This document shows, piece after piece, positions 33,148-43,391 of a stretch of DNA of 64,000 nt. Position 1 is the first letter of the stretch. Each line of letters starts with the position of its first letter. A program made the position numbers and the translations under genes. The notes beneath the pieces were generated by a model. It had not been told where the DNA came from, did not search any database, and saw nothing but the letters and a program-made list of their open reading frames with translations. Origin of the DNA: Clostridiales bacterium (GTDB lineage Bacteria > Bacillota > Clostridia > Christensenellales > Aristaeellaceae); assembly GCA_004554085.1 (NCBI GenBank), contig SFNY01000002.1, positions 20,713 through 84,712 on the forward strand, written 5' to 3'.

Positions 33148-34389
33148 CTATTCGGGATCGATTTCGTAGCAGAAGCTGCGCCCGGTGACGTCGCTGACGC
33201 ACAGGGCGAGCTGGCCCGAGTACACCGGCGCGTCCAGAGCCTCCCGCAGGGCGGGATTGCGCTTGGTGCGCACGGATTCGGCCATGGCCACATATTCGCC
33301 GTCGCGCAGGTAGCCCACCGACCAGGCGTCCACGCCGTCCAGACCGGTCAGCGTCCGATCCAGCAGCCCATCCTCAAACTCGAAGCGCTCCAGCGTCACG
33401 TGGTAGAAGCCAACGCCGGGGCTTGCGGAGGCACGGCAGAAGGGATTGCCCGCAAAGGGCGGGTACTCCAGCGCGTACTCCGAACCGAACAGGCGGCGGC
33501 GCGCGATGTTCAGCGTCAGCGGGCAGCGGTCGATGCCGATGAAGTTGCGCCCGCAGCGCCGCGCGGCCTCCAGCGTGGTGCTGCTCCCGGCGAAGGGATC
33601 CAGCACCGTCTCGCCCGCGCGGGAGCCGCACTTCACGATGCGCTCCAGCAGCGAAAGCGGCTTCTGGGTGTCGTAGCCGGTGCGCTCCGGGTCCTTCTGC
33701 TGCAGATGGGAGAGGTCGCTCCACACGTCGGTGGGGGCTACCGGATCGTCGTCGTAGTAGGTGTACACGCGGCCATTCGTGCGGATGGAGCGGTACACCC
33801 TGCCGTCGGGATCCACGTGCCTGCGCATGTGGTTGCTGCGCGGCTCCGTTGGCGGAGCCATGACCTCCTCCACGTTGAAGTCGTACTGCGCAGACTTGCG
33901 GTAGAACAGGATCACGTCGTGCTTGCGGCTGAAGTGCTTCAGCGACCGCCCGCCGGACTGGTACACCCAGATGATCTCGTTGAGGAAGTTGTCCTCGCCG
34001 AAGATCTCGTCCATGATGAGCCGCAGGTAGGGGTGGGTGCGGTAGTCGATGTGCAGAAAGAGCATGCCGTCGCTGCGCAGCAGAGCGTGGCAGCGCACGA
34101 GCACCGCGCGCATCATCTCAAGAAACGCATCCCGGCTCATGGAATCGGAGAAGGTCTCCATCTCAAGCGTCCCACGGCCCGCCTTCCAGTCCGCCTCGCC
34201 CACGCGCACGCGCATCGTGAAGCGCTCGCCCGTCTGGAACGGCGGATCCAGATAGATCAGTTTGATCTGTTCCTCCTGCGTCTCAAGCAGCGCATCCAGA
34301 CCCTCAATCGCGTCGCAGAGCACAAAGCGGCCCCTTGAACCGTTCCCCTCGTGCATCTCGCGCGCCACGGCAATTTTTCTCGGCTCCAT
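33148..34389 (-). CDS. Beta-class site-specific DNA methyltransferase (orphan)
   Basis: The 413-residue protein has DPPF at 48-51 (motif IV) before TQKP at 241-244 and DPFAGSSTT at 264-272 (motif I), the beta-class order of N6-adenine or N4-cytosine methyltransferases, similar to type III Mod proteins. An aromatic residue after DPP is typical of amino-methyltransferases. No restriction gene is nearby, so it may be an orphan regulatory methyltransferase or the remnant of a restriction system. The target site is unknown. Confidence 0.87.
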   Translation of the reverse strand: MEPRKIAVAREMHEGNGSRGRFVLCDAIEGLDALLETQEEQIKLIYLDPPFQTGERFTMRVRVGEADWKAGRGTLEMETFSDSMSRDAFLEMMRAVLVRCHALLRSDGMLFLHIDYRTHPYLRLIMDEIFGEDNFLNEIIWVYQSGGRSLKHFSRKHDVILFYRKSAQYDFNVEEVMAPPTEPRSNHMRRHVDPDGRVYRSIRTNGRVYTYYDDDPVAPTDVWSDLSHLQQKDPERTGYDTQKPLSLLERIVKCGSRAGETVLDPFAGSSTTLEAARRCGRNFIGIDRCPLTLNIARRRLFGSEYALEYPPFAGNPFCRASASPGVGFYHVTLERFEFEDGLLDRTLTGLDGVDAWSVGYLRDGEYVAMAESVRTKRNPALREALDAPVYSGQLALCVSDVTGRSFCYEIDPE

Positions 34390-34486
34390 TCGGCACCCTC
34401 CATTTGAATCTGTTCCATAATTATAGCATCAAAGCGCCGCGTTCACAAGGCCCATTTGCGCCTGTGCGATTTAATCCGGCGTTCGA

Positions 34487-34514
34487 TTGCAATTTTGCCG
34501 CGCTGTGCTATAAT
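34487..34514 (+). promoter_or_regulatory. dinB promoter
   Basis: TTGCAA (34487-34492), a 16-base spacer and TATAAT (34509-34514) precede dinB. The LexA box starts 8 bases after the -10, so LexA bound there would cover the transcription start. Confidence 0.7.
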
Positions 34515-34522
34515 GTATATAT

Positions 34523-34536
34523 CGAACATGTGTTCG
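34523..34536. promoter_or_regulatory. Perfect LexA (SOS) box upstream of dinB
   Basis: CGAACATGTGTTCG fits the Gram-positive consensus CGAACRNRYGTTCG at every position and is 30 bases before the dinB GTG. Confidence 0.9.
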
Positions 34537-34566
34537 TATCTTGAAATAGAGGCAGGTGAGGTAGCC

Positions 34567-35793
34567 GTGCGAACCATACTGCACAGCGATCTGAACAACT
34601 TTTACGCCAGCGTGGAGTGCGTGTACAATCCCGAATTGCGGAAGGTGCCGCTGGCGGTGTGCGGCGACCCGGAGGCGCGCCACGGCATCGTGCTGGCGAA
34701 GAACGACCTGGCCAAGCGCATGGGCGTGAAGACGGGCGAGGCCATCTGGCAGGCGCGGCAGAAGTGCCCGAATCTGCAGGTCGCGCCGCCGAACTTCAAG
34801 CGCTACATGCGCTTTGCGAAGATGATGCGTCAGATCTACGCCGATTACACCGGCCACATCGAGCCCTTCGGCCTGGACGAAGCATGGCTGGACGTGACGG
34901 GCCATGCAAAGAGCGGCGAGGAGATCGCAAACGAGCTGCGTTTTCGGGCGAAGGAGGAGCTGGGGCTGACGGTGTCGGTGGGGGTATCGTTCAACAAGAT
35001 ATTCGCCAAGCTGGGCTCGGACATGAAGAAGCCGGACGCGACCACGCTGATCACGCCGGAGAACTTCCGCCAGAAGGTGTGGCCGCTTCCGGTGGAGGAG
35101 CTGCTGTTCGTTGGCCCGGCCACGAAGCGCAAGCTGAACAGCCGCAACATCCGCACGATTGGTGATCTGGCCAACTGCGATCCGAGCGCGCTGCGCAGCG
35201 CCCTGGGCAGGAACGGCGAGATGATCTGGAACTTCGCCCGGGGCAACGACTGCTCGTCGGTGATGGCGGTGGACGAGGCGGCGGCGGTGAAGTCGGTGGG
35301 CAATAGCACCACCGCGCCCCGGGATCTGGTGAACGAGCGCGACGTGCATCTGGTGCTGCTGTTGCTCTCGGAGAGCGTGGCGGAGCGGCTGCGGGTGCAG
35401 AACCTGCGGGGCAGCGTGATTACGCTGTACGTGCGCGACTGTGAACTGCACAGCCTGTCCTGCCAGCGAAAGATCTCCGCCCCCACGGCGCTCTCGCGGG
35501 ACATCGCGGCGCATGCCCAGGCGCTGTTCCGGGAACGCTACCGCTGGGAGAGGCCCATCCGCAGCCTGGGTGTCAGCGTGTCCGCGCTGGAGATACAGGG
35601 TGGAAATCAGCAGCTGTGCATGTTCCCGGATGCAAACCGGCAGCGCTATGAGATGGAGGACGCGGTGCGGGACATCCGCCGCCGCTTCGGCCACGGCAGC
35701 ATCGGCCGGGCGAGCCTGCTGGCGGACGCAGGGCTCAACGCAATCAATCCCCGGGACGATCACGTGATTTACCCCGTGGGCTGGAGAGGATGA
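34567..35793 (+). CDS. dinB: DNA polymerase IV (Y-family, DinB)
   Basis: The 408-residue Y-family polymerase carries out error-prone lesion bypass. It starts MRTILHSDLNNFYASVE with the catalytic D8, has the second carboxylate motif in FGLDEAWLDVTG, the VGVSFNKIFAKLGSDMKKPD block, a helix-hairpin-helix thumb (LFVGPATKRKLNSRNIRTIGDLA) and a little-finger domain. The start is GTG 34567 behind AGGTGAGG; the longer frame upstream includes the LexA box and cannot be coding. SOS induction is predicted from that box. Confidence 0.94.
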   Translation: MRTILHSDLNNFYASVECVYNPELRKVPLAVCGDPEARHGIVLAKNDLAKRMGVKTGEAIWQARQKCPNLQVAPPNFKRYMRFAKMMRQIYADYTGHIEPFGLDEAWLDVTGHAKSGEEIANELRFRAKEELGLTVSVGVSFNKIFAKLGSDMKKPDATTLITPENFRQKVWPLPVEELLFVGPATKRKLNSRNIRTIGDLANCDPSALRSALGRNGEMIWNFARGNDCSSVMAVDEAAAVKSVGNSTTAPRDLVNERDVHLVLLLLSESVAERLRVQNLRGSVITLYVRDCELHSLSCQRKISAPTALSRDIAAHAQALFRERYRWERPIRSLGVSVSALEIQGGNQQLCMFPDANRQRYEMEDAVRDIRRRFGHGSIGRASLLADAGLNAINPRDDHVIYPVGWRG

Positions 35794-35799
35794 TGGAGC

Positions 35800-36039
35800 A
35801 TGGCGCGAAGGGCGTATGTGAAGGTGATCGCCCGCCACGACGAGCAGGGCAAGGTGCGTCCGCTGGAGGTGGAATGGGAGGACGGGCGGCGCTTCGAGGT
35901 GGATAAGCTGCTGGACGTGCGGCGCGCGGCGGCGCTGAAGGCCGGCGGCCAGGGCATGCGCTACACCGTGCGCATACTGGGCAGGGAGACCTATCTGTTC
36001 GAGGACGAGGGCCGCTGGTTCGTGGAGGCGAAGGAATGA
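35800..36039 (+). CDS. Small conserved hypothetical protein downstream of dinB
   Basis: The 79-residue beta-rich protein (MARRAYVKVIARHDEQGKVRPLEVEWEDGRRFEVDKLL...) ends with a YLFEDEGRWFVEAKE segment. I recall similar short proteins next to dinB in clostridia but know no function. It begins 6 bases after dinB and is probably cotranscribed and SOS-induced. Confidence 0.75.
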   Translation: MARRAYVKVIARHDEQGKVRPLEVEWEDGRRFEVDKLLDVRRAAALKAGGQGMRYTVRILGRETYLFEDEGRWFVEAKE

Positions 36040-36102
36040 AGGGGAGGCGGAATGCATAGAATATATAGGAAAAACGCATTCTGATCAACCAGAGGTGATA
36101 CG

Positions 36103-36795
36103 ATGGAAAATCCCAACAATCGAATTGTGGCCGCAGGTCGCCTGGAGGACAAGCTGGAGCTGAGTCACGAGGTCATGAACGAACCCTTCTACACCGGTAC
36201 GCTGCTGGTGAAGCGGCTCTCCGGCGCAGTGGACCGCCTGCCGGTCACGATTCCCGGCAAGTTGCTGGCGGTGACGGAGCTCGACCGCGACCACCTGATG
36301 CTGATGACCGGCCAGGTACGCTCCTACAACAAGGTGGTGGAGGGAAGCGGACGGCTGATGGTCACACTGTTCGTGCAGAGCATGACGGAGACCCAGGAAA
36401 ACGACACCATGAACAAGGTCACCCTGGTGGGCGTGTTGTGCAAGCCACCGATCTATCGCTCCACGCCCTTCGGACGGGAGATTTGCGACATGATGCTGGC
36501 GGTCAACCGCGCCTTTGGCAAGAGCGATTACATTCCCTGCATCGCCTGGGGCCGCAACGCCCAGTACGCCTCCCGCTTTCAGGTGGGCGACCGCATCCGG
36601 CTCACTGGACGGCTGCAATCCAGGGAATACCAAAAGCTGATGGAAAACGGCGAGTACATGACCCGCAACGCCTACGAGGTTTCCGCCTTCACGCTGGAAG
36701 CGGCGAACGATCTGGAGCCGGAGTTTCATGCCCAGCCCTACCCGCACGCCGTCGCACCGGTCGAGCATGCCGGAAGCAGGCTTCCGCCGAACTGA
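36103..36795 (+). CDS. SSB-like protein with two OB folds
   Basis: The 230-residue protein has two OB-like halves. The second (about 103-205, NKVTLVGVLCKPPIYRSTPFGREICDMMLAVNRAFGKSDYIPCIAWGRNAQYASRFQVGDRIRLTGRLQSREY) clearly matches single-stranded DNA-binding proteins. The first (about 5-98) repeats the pattern in diverged form (RIVAAGRLEDKLELSHEVMNEPFYTGTL). The C-terminus lacks the acidic DDDIPF-type tip of canonical SSB. It follows the SOS-controlled dinB pair, so a repair role is an inference. A strong terminator follows. Confidence 0.78.
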   Translation: MENPNNRIVAAGRLEDKLELSHEVMNEPFYTGTLLVKRLSGAVDRLPVTIPGKLLAVTELDRDHLMLMTGQVRSYNKVVEGSGRLMVTLFVQSMTETQENDTMNKVTLVGVLCKPPIYRSTPFGREICDMMLAVNRAFGKSDYIPCIAWGRNAQYASRFQVGDRIRLTGRLQSREYQKLMENGEYMTRNAYEVSAFTLEAANDLEPEFHAQPYPHAVAPVEHAGSRLPPN

Positions 36796-36812
36796 ATAAG
36801 AACGCGATGCTG

Positions 36813-36850
36813 AATGCGCCGGAGCCCGGATACGGACTCCGGCGCATTTT
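36813..36850 (+). terminator. Terminator after the SSB-like gene
   Basis: A 12-bp perfect stem (AATGCGCCGGAG at 36813-36824 with 36837-36848) is followed by TTTT. It separates the dinB region from the ATP synthase operon. The remaining gap to 37033 is AT-rich and must hold the atp promoter; I could not pick convincing hexamers. Confidence 0.85.
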
Positions 36851-37033
36851 GCTGCTGGAAACACGGGGAAGGAGGGACGCAGAGCAAACTGCCCAAAGCG
36901 CAGAGTTAAATTTTTGGTATTTGACGGAATATAGAAGGAAATCGCTGTAAGGACTCCGAATTTGTAGTTGGGCAGAATTGCTAAGAAAGCGCTAAAAATT
37001 ATATTTATGGAGAATTGCCGAAAGGATGAAAAC

Positions 37034-37477
37034 ATGAAGCCGCAGGAGGCAGTTGTAAAGGAAACCGGGCACATCGCCATCGGGACGCTGATATTGACGG
37101 CGGTGATGCTGGTCGTGTTCGCCATCATCGGCCGCTTCAGCCTGAACGTGCTGTTTGGCGGGCTGTATGGCAGCGCGCTGGCCGTGGCAAACTTCTTTTT
37201 TCTGGGGCTGACCGTGCAGCGCGTCGCCGAGAGCGCACCGAAGCTGCAGGGTGAGGAAGCGGATCCGGACGCGGTGAAGCTTGCCAAGCTCAAGATGCGT
37301 CAGAGCTACATGCTGCGCATGCTGCTGGGCATTGGACTGCTGATTCTGGCCCTGGCCGTGCTGAAATTGAACTGGATCGCCTGCGTGTGCCCGCTGATCT
37401 TCCCCCGGATCACCATTTCCGCGATGGATGTGTTCAAGCGGGTGCGCAGCGTAAAGGGAAGTGGAGAAATCAAATGA
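37034..37477 (+). CDS. atpI: ATP synthase subunit I (AtpI)
   Basis: The 147-residue membrane protein at the head of the atp operon has four hydrophobic segments, with VLFGGLYGSALAVANFFFLGLTVQRV characteristic of the AtpI-like family that aids c-ring assembly. ATG 37034 behind AAAGGATG is preferred to the ATG 66 bases upstream. Its stop overlaps atpB as ATGA. Confidence 0.82.
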   Translation: MKPQEAVVKETGHIAIGTLILTAVMLVVFAIIGRFSLNVLFGGLYGSALAVANFFFLGLTVQRVAESAPKLQGEEADPDAVKLAKLKMRQSYMLRMLLGIGLLILALAVLKLNWIACVCPLIFPRITISAMDVFKRVRSVKGSGEIK

Positions 37478-38220
37478 ATCTTGAAGTTACAGGCGCAAAA
37501 GTTTTGTTCAAAATCCCGATCTTCGGGGGAATTCCGATCACGGAGACCATCGTCAACACCTGGATCGTGATGGCGCTGATCGTGGGTCTGTGCCTCTTCC
37601 TGACCCACGGCATGCAGGTGCACGCGCGCACGAAGCGCCAGGTGGTGGCCGAATACCTGGTAGGTATGGTCAGGAACATGGTGAAGAACAATATGGGCGA
37701 GCGCTTCATGCAGTACGTGCCGTTTATCGGCGCGCTGTTCTCGCTGGCCATGCTCTCGAGCCTCATCAGCATGGTGGGCATGTTCTCACCCACGGGCGAC
37801 CTGTCCACCTGCGTGGGCTGGGCGCTGCTGGTGTTCGTGGTGATCACCTACTACAAGATCAAGACCCAGCACATCGGCGGCTACCTCAAGGGCTTCACCC
37901 AGCCAGTGTTCATCATGACGCCCCTCAACATGATCAGCGAGGTGGCCACGCCCATCTCCATGGCCTTCCGTCTCTTCGGCAACATCGCCTCCGGCTCGGT
38001 GGTGACGCTGCTGCTCTACGGCGGCCTGGCGGCGCTGTCCGCGGGCATCCTGGGGCTGATTCCCGGCGCAGTGGGCGAGGTGCTCAGCATGATTCCCATC
38101 TTCCAGCTGGGCATTCCGGCGATCCTGTCGATCTACTTCGACCTCTTCACCAGCGTACTTCAGGCATTCATCTTCTGCATGCTCACGATGATGTACATCA
38201 AGCTTGCATGCGAGGAATAA
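37474..38220 (+). CDS. atpB: F-ATP synthase subunit a
   Basis: The 248-residue subunit a forms the ion half-channels of Fo. It has several membrane helices and the conserved helix with the stator arginine in PISMAFRLFGNIASGS, and a C-terminal FDLFTSVLQAFIFCMLTMMYI helix. It works against the c-ring encoded next. Translation is coupled to atpI. Confidence 0.95.
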   Translation: MNLEVTGAKVLFKIPIFGGIPITETIVNTWIVMALIVGLCLFLTHGMQVHARTKRQVVAEYLVGMVRNMVKNNMGERFMQYVPFIGALFSLAMLSSLISMVGMFSPTGDLSTCVGWALLVFVVITYYKIKTQHIGGYLKGFTQPVFIMTPLNMISEVATPISMAFRLFGNIASGSVVTLLLYGGLAALSAGILGLIPGAVGEVLSMIPIFQLGIPAILSIYFDLFTSVLQAFIFCMLTMMYIKLACEE

Positions 38221-38262
38221 TGACATAAACAACAATTGACAACAAAGTAGGAGGAAACAAAC

Positions 38263-38511
38263 ATGACGGACAATGGATTCATTCTCGGCTGCAGTGCAAT
38301 TGGCGCAGGTCTGGCGATGATCGCGGGTCTCGGCCCCGGTATCGGCGAAGGTATCGCTGTCAGCAAGGCGCTGGAGGCCATCGGTCGCCAGCCGGAGTGC
38401 AAGGGCGAGGTCACGTCCACGATGCTGCTGGGCTGCGCAGTCGCTGAGACCACCGGTATCTATTCCCTGATCATCGCGCTGATCCTGCTGTTTGTAAAGC
38501 CGCTCACCTGA
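38263..38511 (+). CDS. atpE: F-ATP synthase subunit c with Na+-type two-carboxylate site
   Basis: The 82-residue hairpin proteolipid forms the rotor ring. The outer helix carries E62-T63-T64-x-x-Y67, matching the E65-S66-T67...Y70 Na+ signature of Ilyobacter tartaricus. The inner helix has E29 in GIGEG where that enzyme has Q32. A second carboxylate at that place is the arrangement described for the Na+-driven c-ring of Fusobacterium nucleatum. Na+ coupling is therefore predicted, not proven. AGGAGG precedes the ATG. Confidence 0.95.
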   Translation: MTDNGFILGCSAIGAGLAMIAGLGPGIGEGIAVSKALEAIGRQPECKGEVTSTMLLGCAVAETTGIYSLIIALILLFVKPLT

Positions 38512-38547
38512 TTTACAACGGCAATACGCAACGGGAGGAAATAGAGC

Positions 38548-39051
38548 GTGGAAGTTCAGCAATTTGTTTCGCTCGCGCCGTGGACGATCATCTTTCAGAT
38601 CGGCAACCTGTTGCTTCTGGTGTGGTTGATGAAGAAGTTCCTGTTCAAGCGGGTTCAGAACATTCTGGACAAGCGGCAGCAGGAGATCGACGGCATCTAT
38701 GAGGCGGCGGACGCGGATCGCAGTTCCGCGGCGGAACTCAAGGAGGAATACACCCGGCGCATGGCGACAGCCCGCGACGAGGCGGATCGTTTGGTGCGCA
38801 GCGCTGTGGACGAGGCCAACCGCAAGGGCGACGAGATCGTGGACGGCGCGCACAAGCAGGCCAGCTACATCATCAAGAAGGCCGAGGGCGAGATCGCCCA
38901 GGAGAAGCGCAAGGCCTACGCCGAGCTTCGCAGCGACATCTCCGGTCTTGCTGTGGACATCGCCGAGCAGATGGTGGGCCGCGAGATCAACGGCGCCGAT
39001 CAGGCGGGCCTTGTGGAGGATTTTATCCGGAATGCGGGGGATGACAAGTGA
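38548..39051 (+). CDS. atpF: F-ATP synthase subunit b
   Basis: The 167-residue peripheral-stalk subunit has one N-terminal membrane helix (about 12-30) and a long charged coiled coil (about 35-150) with many arginine, glutamate and alanine residues. It starts with GTG at 38548 behind GGGAGG and ends overlapping atpH as GTGA. Confidence 0.93.
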   Translation: MEVQQFVSLAPWTIIFQIGNLLLLVWLMKKFLFKRVQNILDKRQQEIDGIYEAADADRSSAAELKEEYTRRMATARDEADRLVRSAVDEANRKGDEIVDGAHKQASYIIKKAEGEIAQEKRKAYAELRSDISGLAVDIAEQMVGREINGADQAGLVEDFIRNAGDDK

Positions 39052-39596
39052 CGCATTTTGCCAGAGAATATGGAAATGCGCTGTTTGAGCTCGCCACGGA
39101 GGAGGGCATCGCGCAGGAGATGGAGCAGCAGCTCCAGATGCTCGTCGCCTGCTTCCGGGAGCAGCCGGAGTACATTGCGCTTCTGGATGCGCGCAATATC
39201 GAAATTGAAAAGCGCAGGGCGCTGCTGGACGAGGCCTTTTCCGGCCGCGTGCACGCCTACCTGCTCAACTATCTGAAGCTGCTGACCGAGCGCGGCGCCA
39301 TGCGTCTCTTTATCGAGTGCGCGGATTTCTTCCGCATGCGCTACAACGAGGCCTACGGCATCGCCGAGGCCCAGGTTACCAGCGCATCCGAATTGGATGA
39401 AGCGCAGCAGGCGGCGCTCAAGGCGAAGCTGGAGGAAATCTCCGGCAAGCAGGTCGTGCTGCATCTGAATGTGGATTCGCAGCTCATCGGCGGCCTGCGC
39501 GTGGATCTGGAGGGCCGCAGATACGACAACTCCATCCGCACGCGCCTGGACCGCATGCGGCGCAGCCTCATGGAAACCGAAGGAAGGGAGGCCTGA
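39048..39596 (+). CDS. atpH: F-ATP synthase subunit delta
   Basis: The 182-residue subunit connects the peripheral stalk to the top of F1. It has the N-terminal helical bundle (FAREYGNALFELATEEG) and the conserved C-terminal VDSQLIGGLRVDLEGRRYDNSIRTRLDRM segment. The start codon is GTG, overlapping the atpF stop. Confidence 0.93.
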   Translation: MTHFAREYGNALFELATEEGIAQEMEQQLQMLVACFREQPEYIALLDARNIEIEKRRALLDEAFSGRVHAYLLNYLKLLTERGAMRLFIECADFFRMRYNEAYGIAEAQVTSASELDEAQQAALKAKLEEISGKQVVLHLNVDSQLIGGLRVDLEGRRYDNSIRTRLDRMRRSLMETEGREA

Positions 39597-39601
39597 TTGA
39601 G

Positions 39602-41131
<1,530 letters not shown>

Positions 41132-41134
41132 GCT

Positions 41135-41989
41135 ATGGCCGGTGCATCGATGAAGGACATCCGCCTTCGCATCAAGAGCGTTACCAGCACGATGCAGATC
41201 ACGAAGGCGATGCAGCTGGTGGCCTCCTCCAAGCTGCGCTCTGCGCGAGCGCGCATGGAGGCCAGTCGGCCCTATCTGGAAATCGCCCGCGACACCATCG
41301 CGGACATCGCCTCCCACAACACCGGCTGCAAGAGCGAGCTGCTCACCGGGCGTGAACTGAAGAAGCGCTGCATCGTGGTCATCGCAGGCGATCGCGGCTT
41401 GGCAGGCAGCTACAACGCAAACGTGTTCAAGCTGATCCGCACGGAGCTTTCGGACGCGCCCTACTGTGCGCTGCCCATCGGCCGCAAGGCACGGGAATAT
41501 TTCAGTGTACAGGGTGCGGAGGTCTTGTCCGGCCCCGAAAAGGCCGAGGGCGTGACCATGGACGACTGCCGCAGCATGGCGCAGGAGATCCTGAACCGCT
41601 TCGAGCAGGGCGAAATCGACGAGGTGCAGCTGGTGTACACCGGCTTTGTGTCGGTGTTGACCCAGACGGCCCGTCGTGTGCGGCTGATCCCGGTCTCCCT
41701 GGAGGAGCCGGAGTCCGGCGCGCGGCAGATGATCTTTGAGCCGGGACCGGAGGCGCTTTTGAAGCTGGCCATGCCGGACTATCTGGCGGGCATGATCTTT
41801 GCGGCCACCTGCGATTCCGTGGCCAGCGAGCAGGCGGCGCGTCGCGTCGCCATGGACGCCGCCACCAAGAACGCCGGCGAGATGATAGAGGATTTGAATC
41901 TGCGCTACAACCGCGCGCGCCAGGCTTCGATCACCCAGGAGCTGACGGAGATCGTCGCAGGCGCGGAGAGCGAAAACGAGGAGATTTGA
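41135..41989 (+). CDS. atpG: F-ATP synthase subunit gamma
   Basis: The 284-residue central shaft has the conserved N-terminal helix (IRLRIKSVTSTMQITKAMQLVASSKLR) and C-terminal helix (AMDAATKNAGEMIEDLNLRYNRARQASITQELTEIV). An in-frame ATG five codons downstream is possible, but the first is kept. It starts 3 bases after atpA. Confidence 0.96.
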   Translation: MAGASMKDIRLRIKSVTSTMQITKAMQLVASSKLRSARARMEASRPYLEIARDTIADIASHNTGCKSELLTGRELKKRCIVVIAGDRGLAGSYNANVFKLIRTELSDAPYCALPIGRKAREYFSVQGAEVLSGPEKAEGVTMDDCRSMAQEILNRFEQGEIDEVQLVYTGFVSVLTQTARRVRLIPVSLEEPESGARQMIFEPGPEALLKLAMPDYLAGMIFAATCDSVASEQAARRVAMDAATKNAGEMIEDLNLRYNRARQASITQELTEIVAGAESENEEI

Positions 41990-41990
41990 C

Positions 41991-43388
41991 ATGGCAAACA
42001 AGAATACAGGCAGAGTGGCGCAGGTCATCGGTCCGGTTCTGGACATCCGCTTCGACAGCGGCGACCTGCCGAACCTGCTCAATGCGATTGAAATCGAATA
42101 CGAGGGCAGGGTGATCACCGCCGAGGTCGCGCAGCACGTGGGCGACAATGTGGTGCGCTGCATCGCCATGAACTCCACCGACGGCCTGCGCCGCGGCCTG
42201 GAGGCCGTGGATACCGGCGCGCCGATCTCGGTGCCGGTGGGCGAGAAGTGCCTGGGCCGCATGTTTAACCTGCTGGGCGATCCCATCGACGGCTTCCCGG
42301 CCCCGGAGGGCGCGCCCGAGTGGCCCATCCATCGCCCCGCGCCCGCCTACGATGAGCAGGAGGGCACCACGGAGATCCTGGAGACGGGCATCAAGGTCGT
42401 CGACCTGATCGCGCCCTACGCCAAGGGCGGCAAGATCGGCCTGTTCGGCGGCGCAGGCGTCGGCAAGACGGTTCTGATCATGGAGCTGATCAACAACATC
42501 GCCAAGGAGCACAGCGGACTTTCCGTGTTCGCCGGCGTCGGCGAGCGCTCCCGCGAGGGCAACGACTTCTACAACGAAATGAAGGAGAGCGGCGTGCTCT
42601 CCAAGACCGCGCTGGTCTACGGCCAGATGAACGAGCCGCCGGGAGCCCGCATGCGCGTGGCATTGTCGGGCCTGACCATGGCGGAGTACTTCCGCGACGA
42701 GGGCAAGCAGGACGTGCTGCTGTTCATCGACAACATCTTCCGCTTCACCCAGGCGGGCAGCGAGGTTTCCGCACTGCTGGGCCGCATGCCCTCCGCCGTC
42801 GGCTACCAGCCCACGCTGGCCACCGAGATGGGCGCCCTGCAGGAGCGCATCACCTCCACCAAGTCCGGTTCCATCACCTCGGTGCAGGCGGTCTACGTGC
42901 CTGCGGACGATCTAACCGACCCGGCCCCAGCCACCACCTTCGCCCATCTGGACGCCACCACGGTTCTGTCCCGAAACATCGCGTCCCAGGGCATCTACCC
43001 GGCGGTGGACCCGCTGGATTCCACCAGCCGAATCCTGACCCCCGAGGTCGTGGGCCAGGAGCACTACAACGTGGCGCGCCAGGTGCAGTCCATCCTACAG
43101 CGCTACCGCGAGCTGCAGGACATCATCGCCATCATGGGCATGGACGAGCTGTCCGACGAGGACAAGAAGATCGTGGCCCGCGCCCGCAAGGTGCAGCGCT
43201 TCCTGAGCCAGCCCTTCTCGGTTGCGGAGCAGTTCACCGGCATGGAGGGCCGCTATGTGCCCCTGAAGGAGACCATCCGCGGCTTCAAGGAGATCTGCGA
43301 GGGCAAGCACGACGACCTGCCCGAGAGCGCCTTCCTCTTCGTCGGAACCATCGACGAGGCCGTGGAAAAGGCCAAAAAGGGTGTGTAA
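41991..43388 (+). CDS. atpD: F-ATP synthase subunit beta
   Basis: The 465-residue catalytic subunit has Walker A GGAGVGKT at 153-160, the GERSREGNDFY catalytic glutamate region and the DELSDEDK (DELSEED-type) motif in the C-terminal domain. It is the ATP-forming site of F1. It begins 1 base after the atpG stop. Confidence 0.98.
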   Translation: MANKNTGRVAQVIGPVLDIRFDSGDLPNLLNAIEIEYEGRVITAEVAQHVGDNVVRCIAMNSTDGLRRGLEAVDTGAPISVPVGEKCLGRMFNLLGDPIDGFPAPEGAPEWPIHRPAPAYDEQEGTTEILETGIKVVDLIAPYAKGGKIGLFGGAGVGKTVLIMELINNIAKEHSGLSVFAGVGERSREGNDFYNEMKESGVLSKTALVYGQMNEPPGARMRVALSGLTMAEYFRDEGKQDVLLFIDNIFRFTQAGSEVSALLGRMPSAVGYQPTLATEMGALQERITSTKSGSITSVQAVYVPADDLTDPAPATTFAHLDATTVLSRNIASQGIYPAVDPLDSTSRILTPEVVGQEHYNVARQVQSILQRYRELQDIIAIMGMDELSDEDKKIVARARKVQRFLSQPFSVAEQFTGMEGRYVPLKETIRGFKEICEGKHDDLPESAFLFVGTIDEAVEKAKKGV

Positions 43389-43391
43389 GCC

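Noticed and set aside
33317..33724. Minus-strand 116-codon frame inside the methyltransferase
   Set aside because: It is a shifted-frame shadow of the methyltransferase gene, with no ribosome site.
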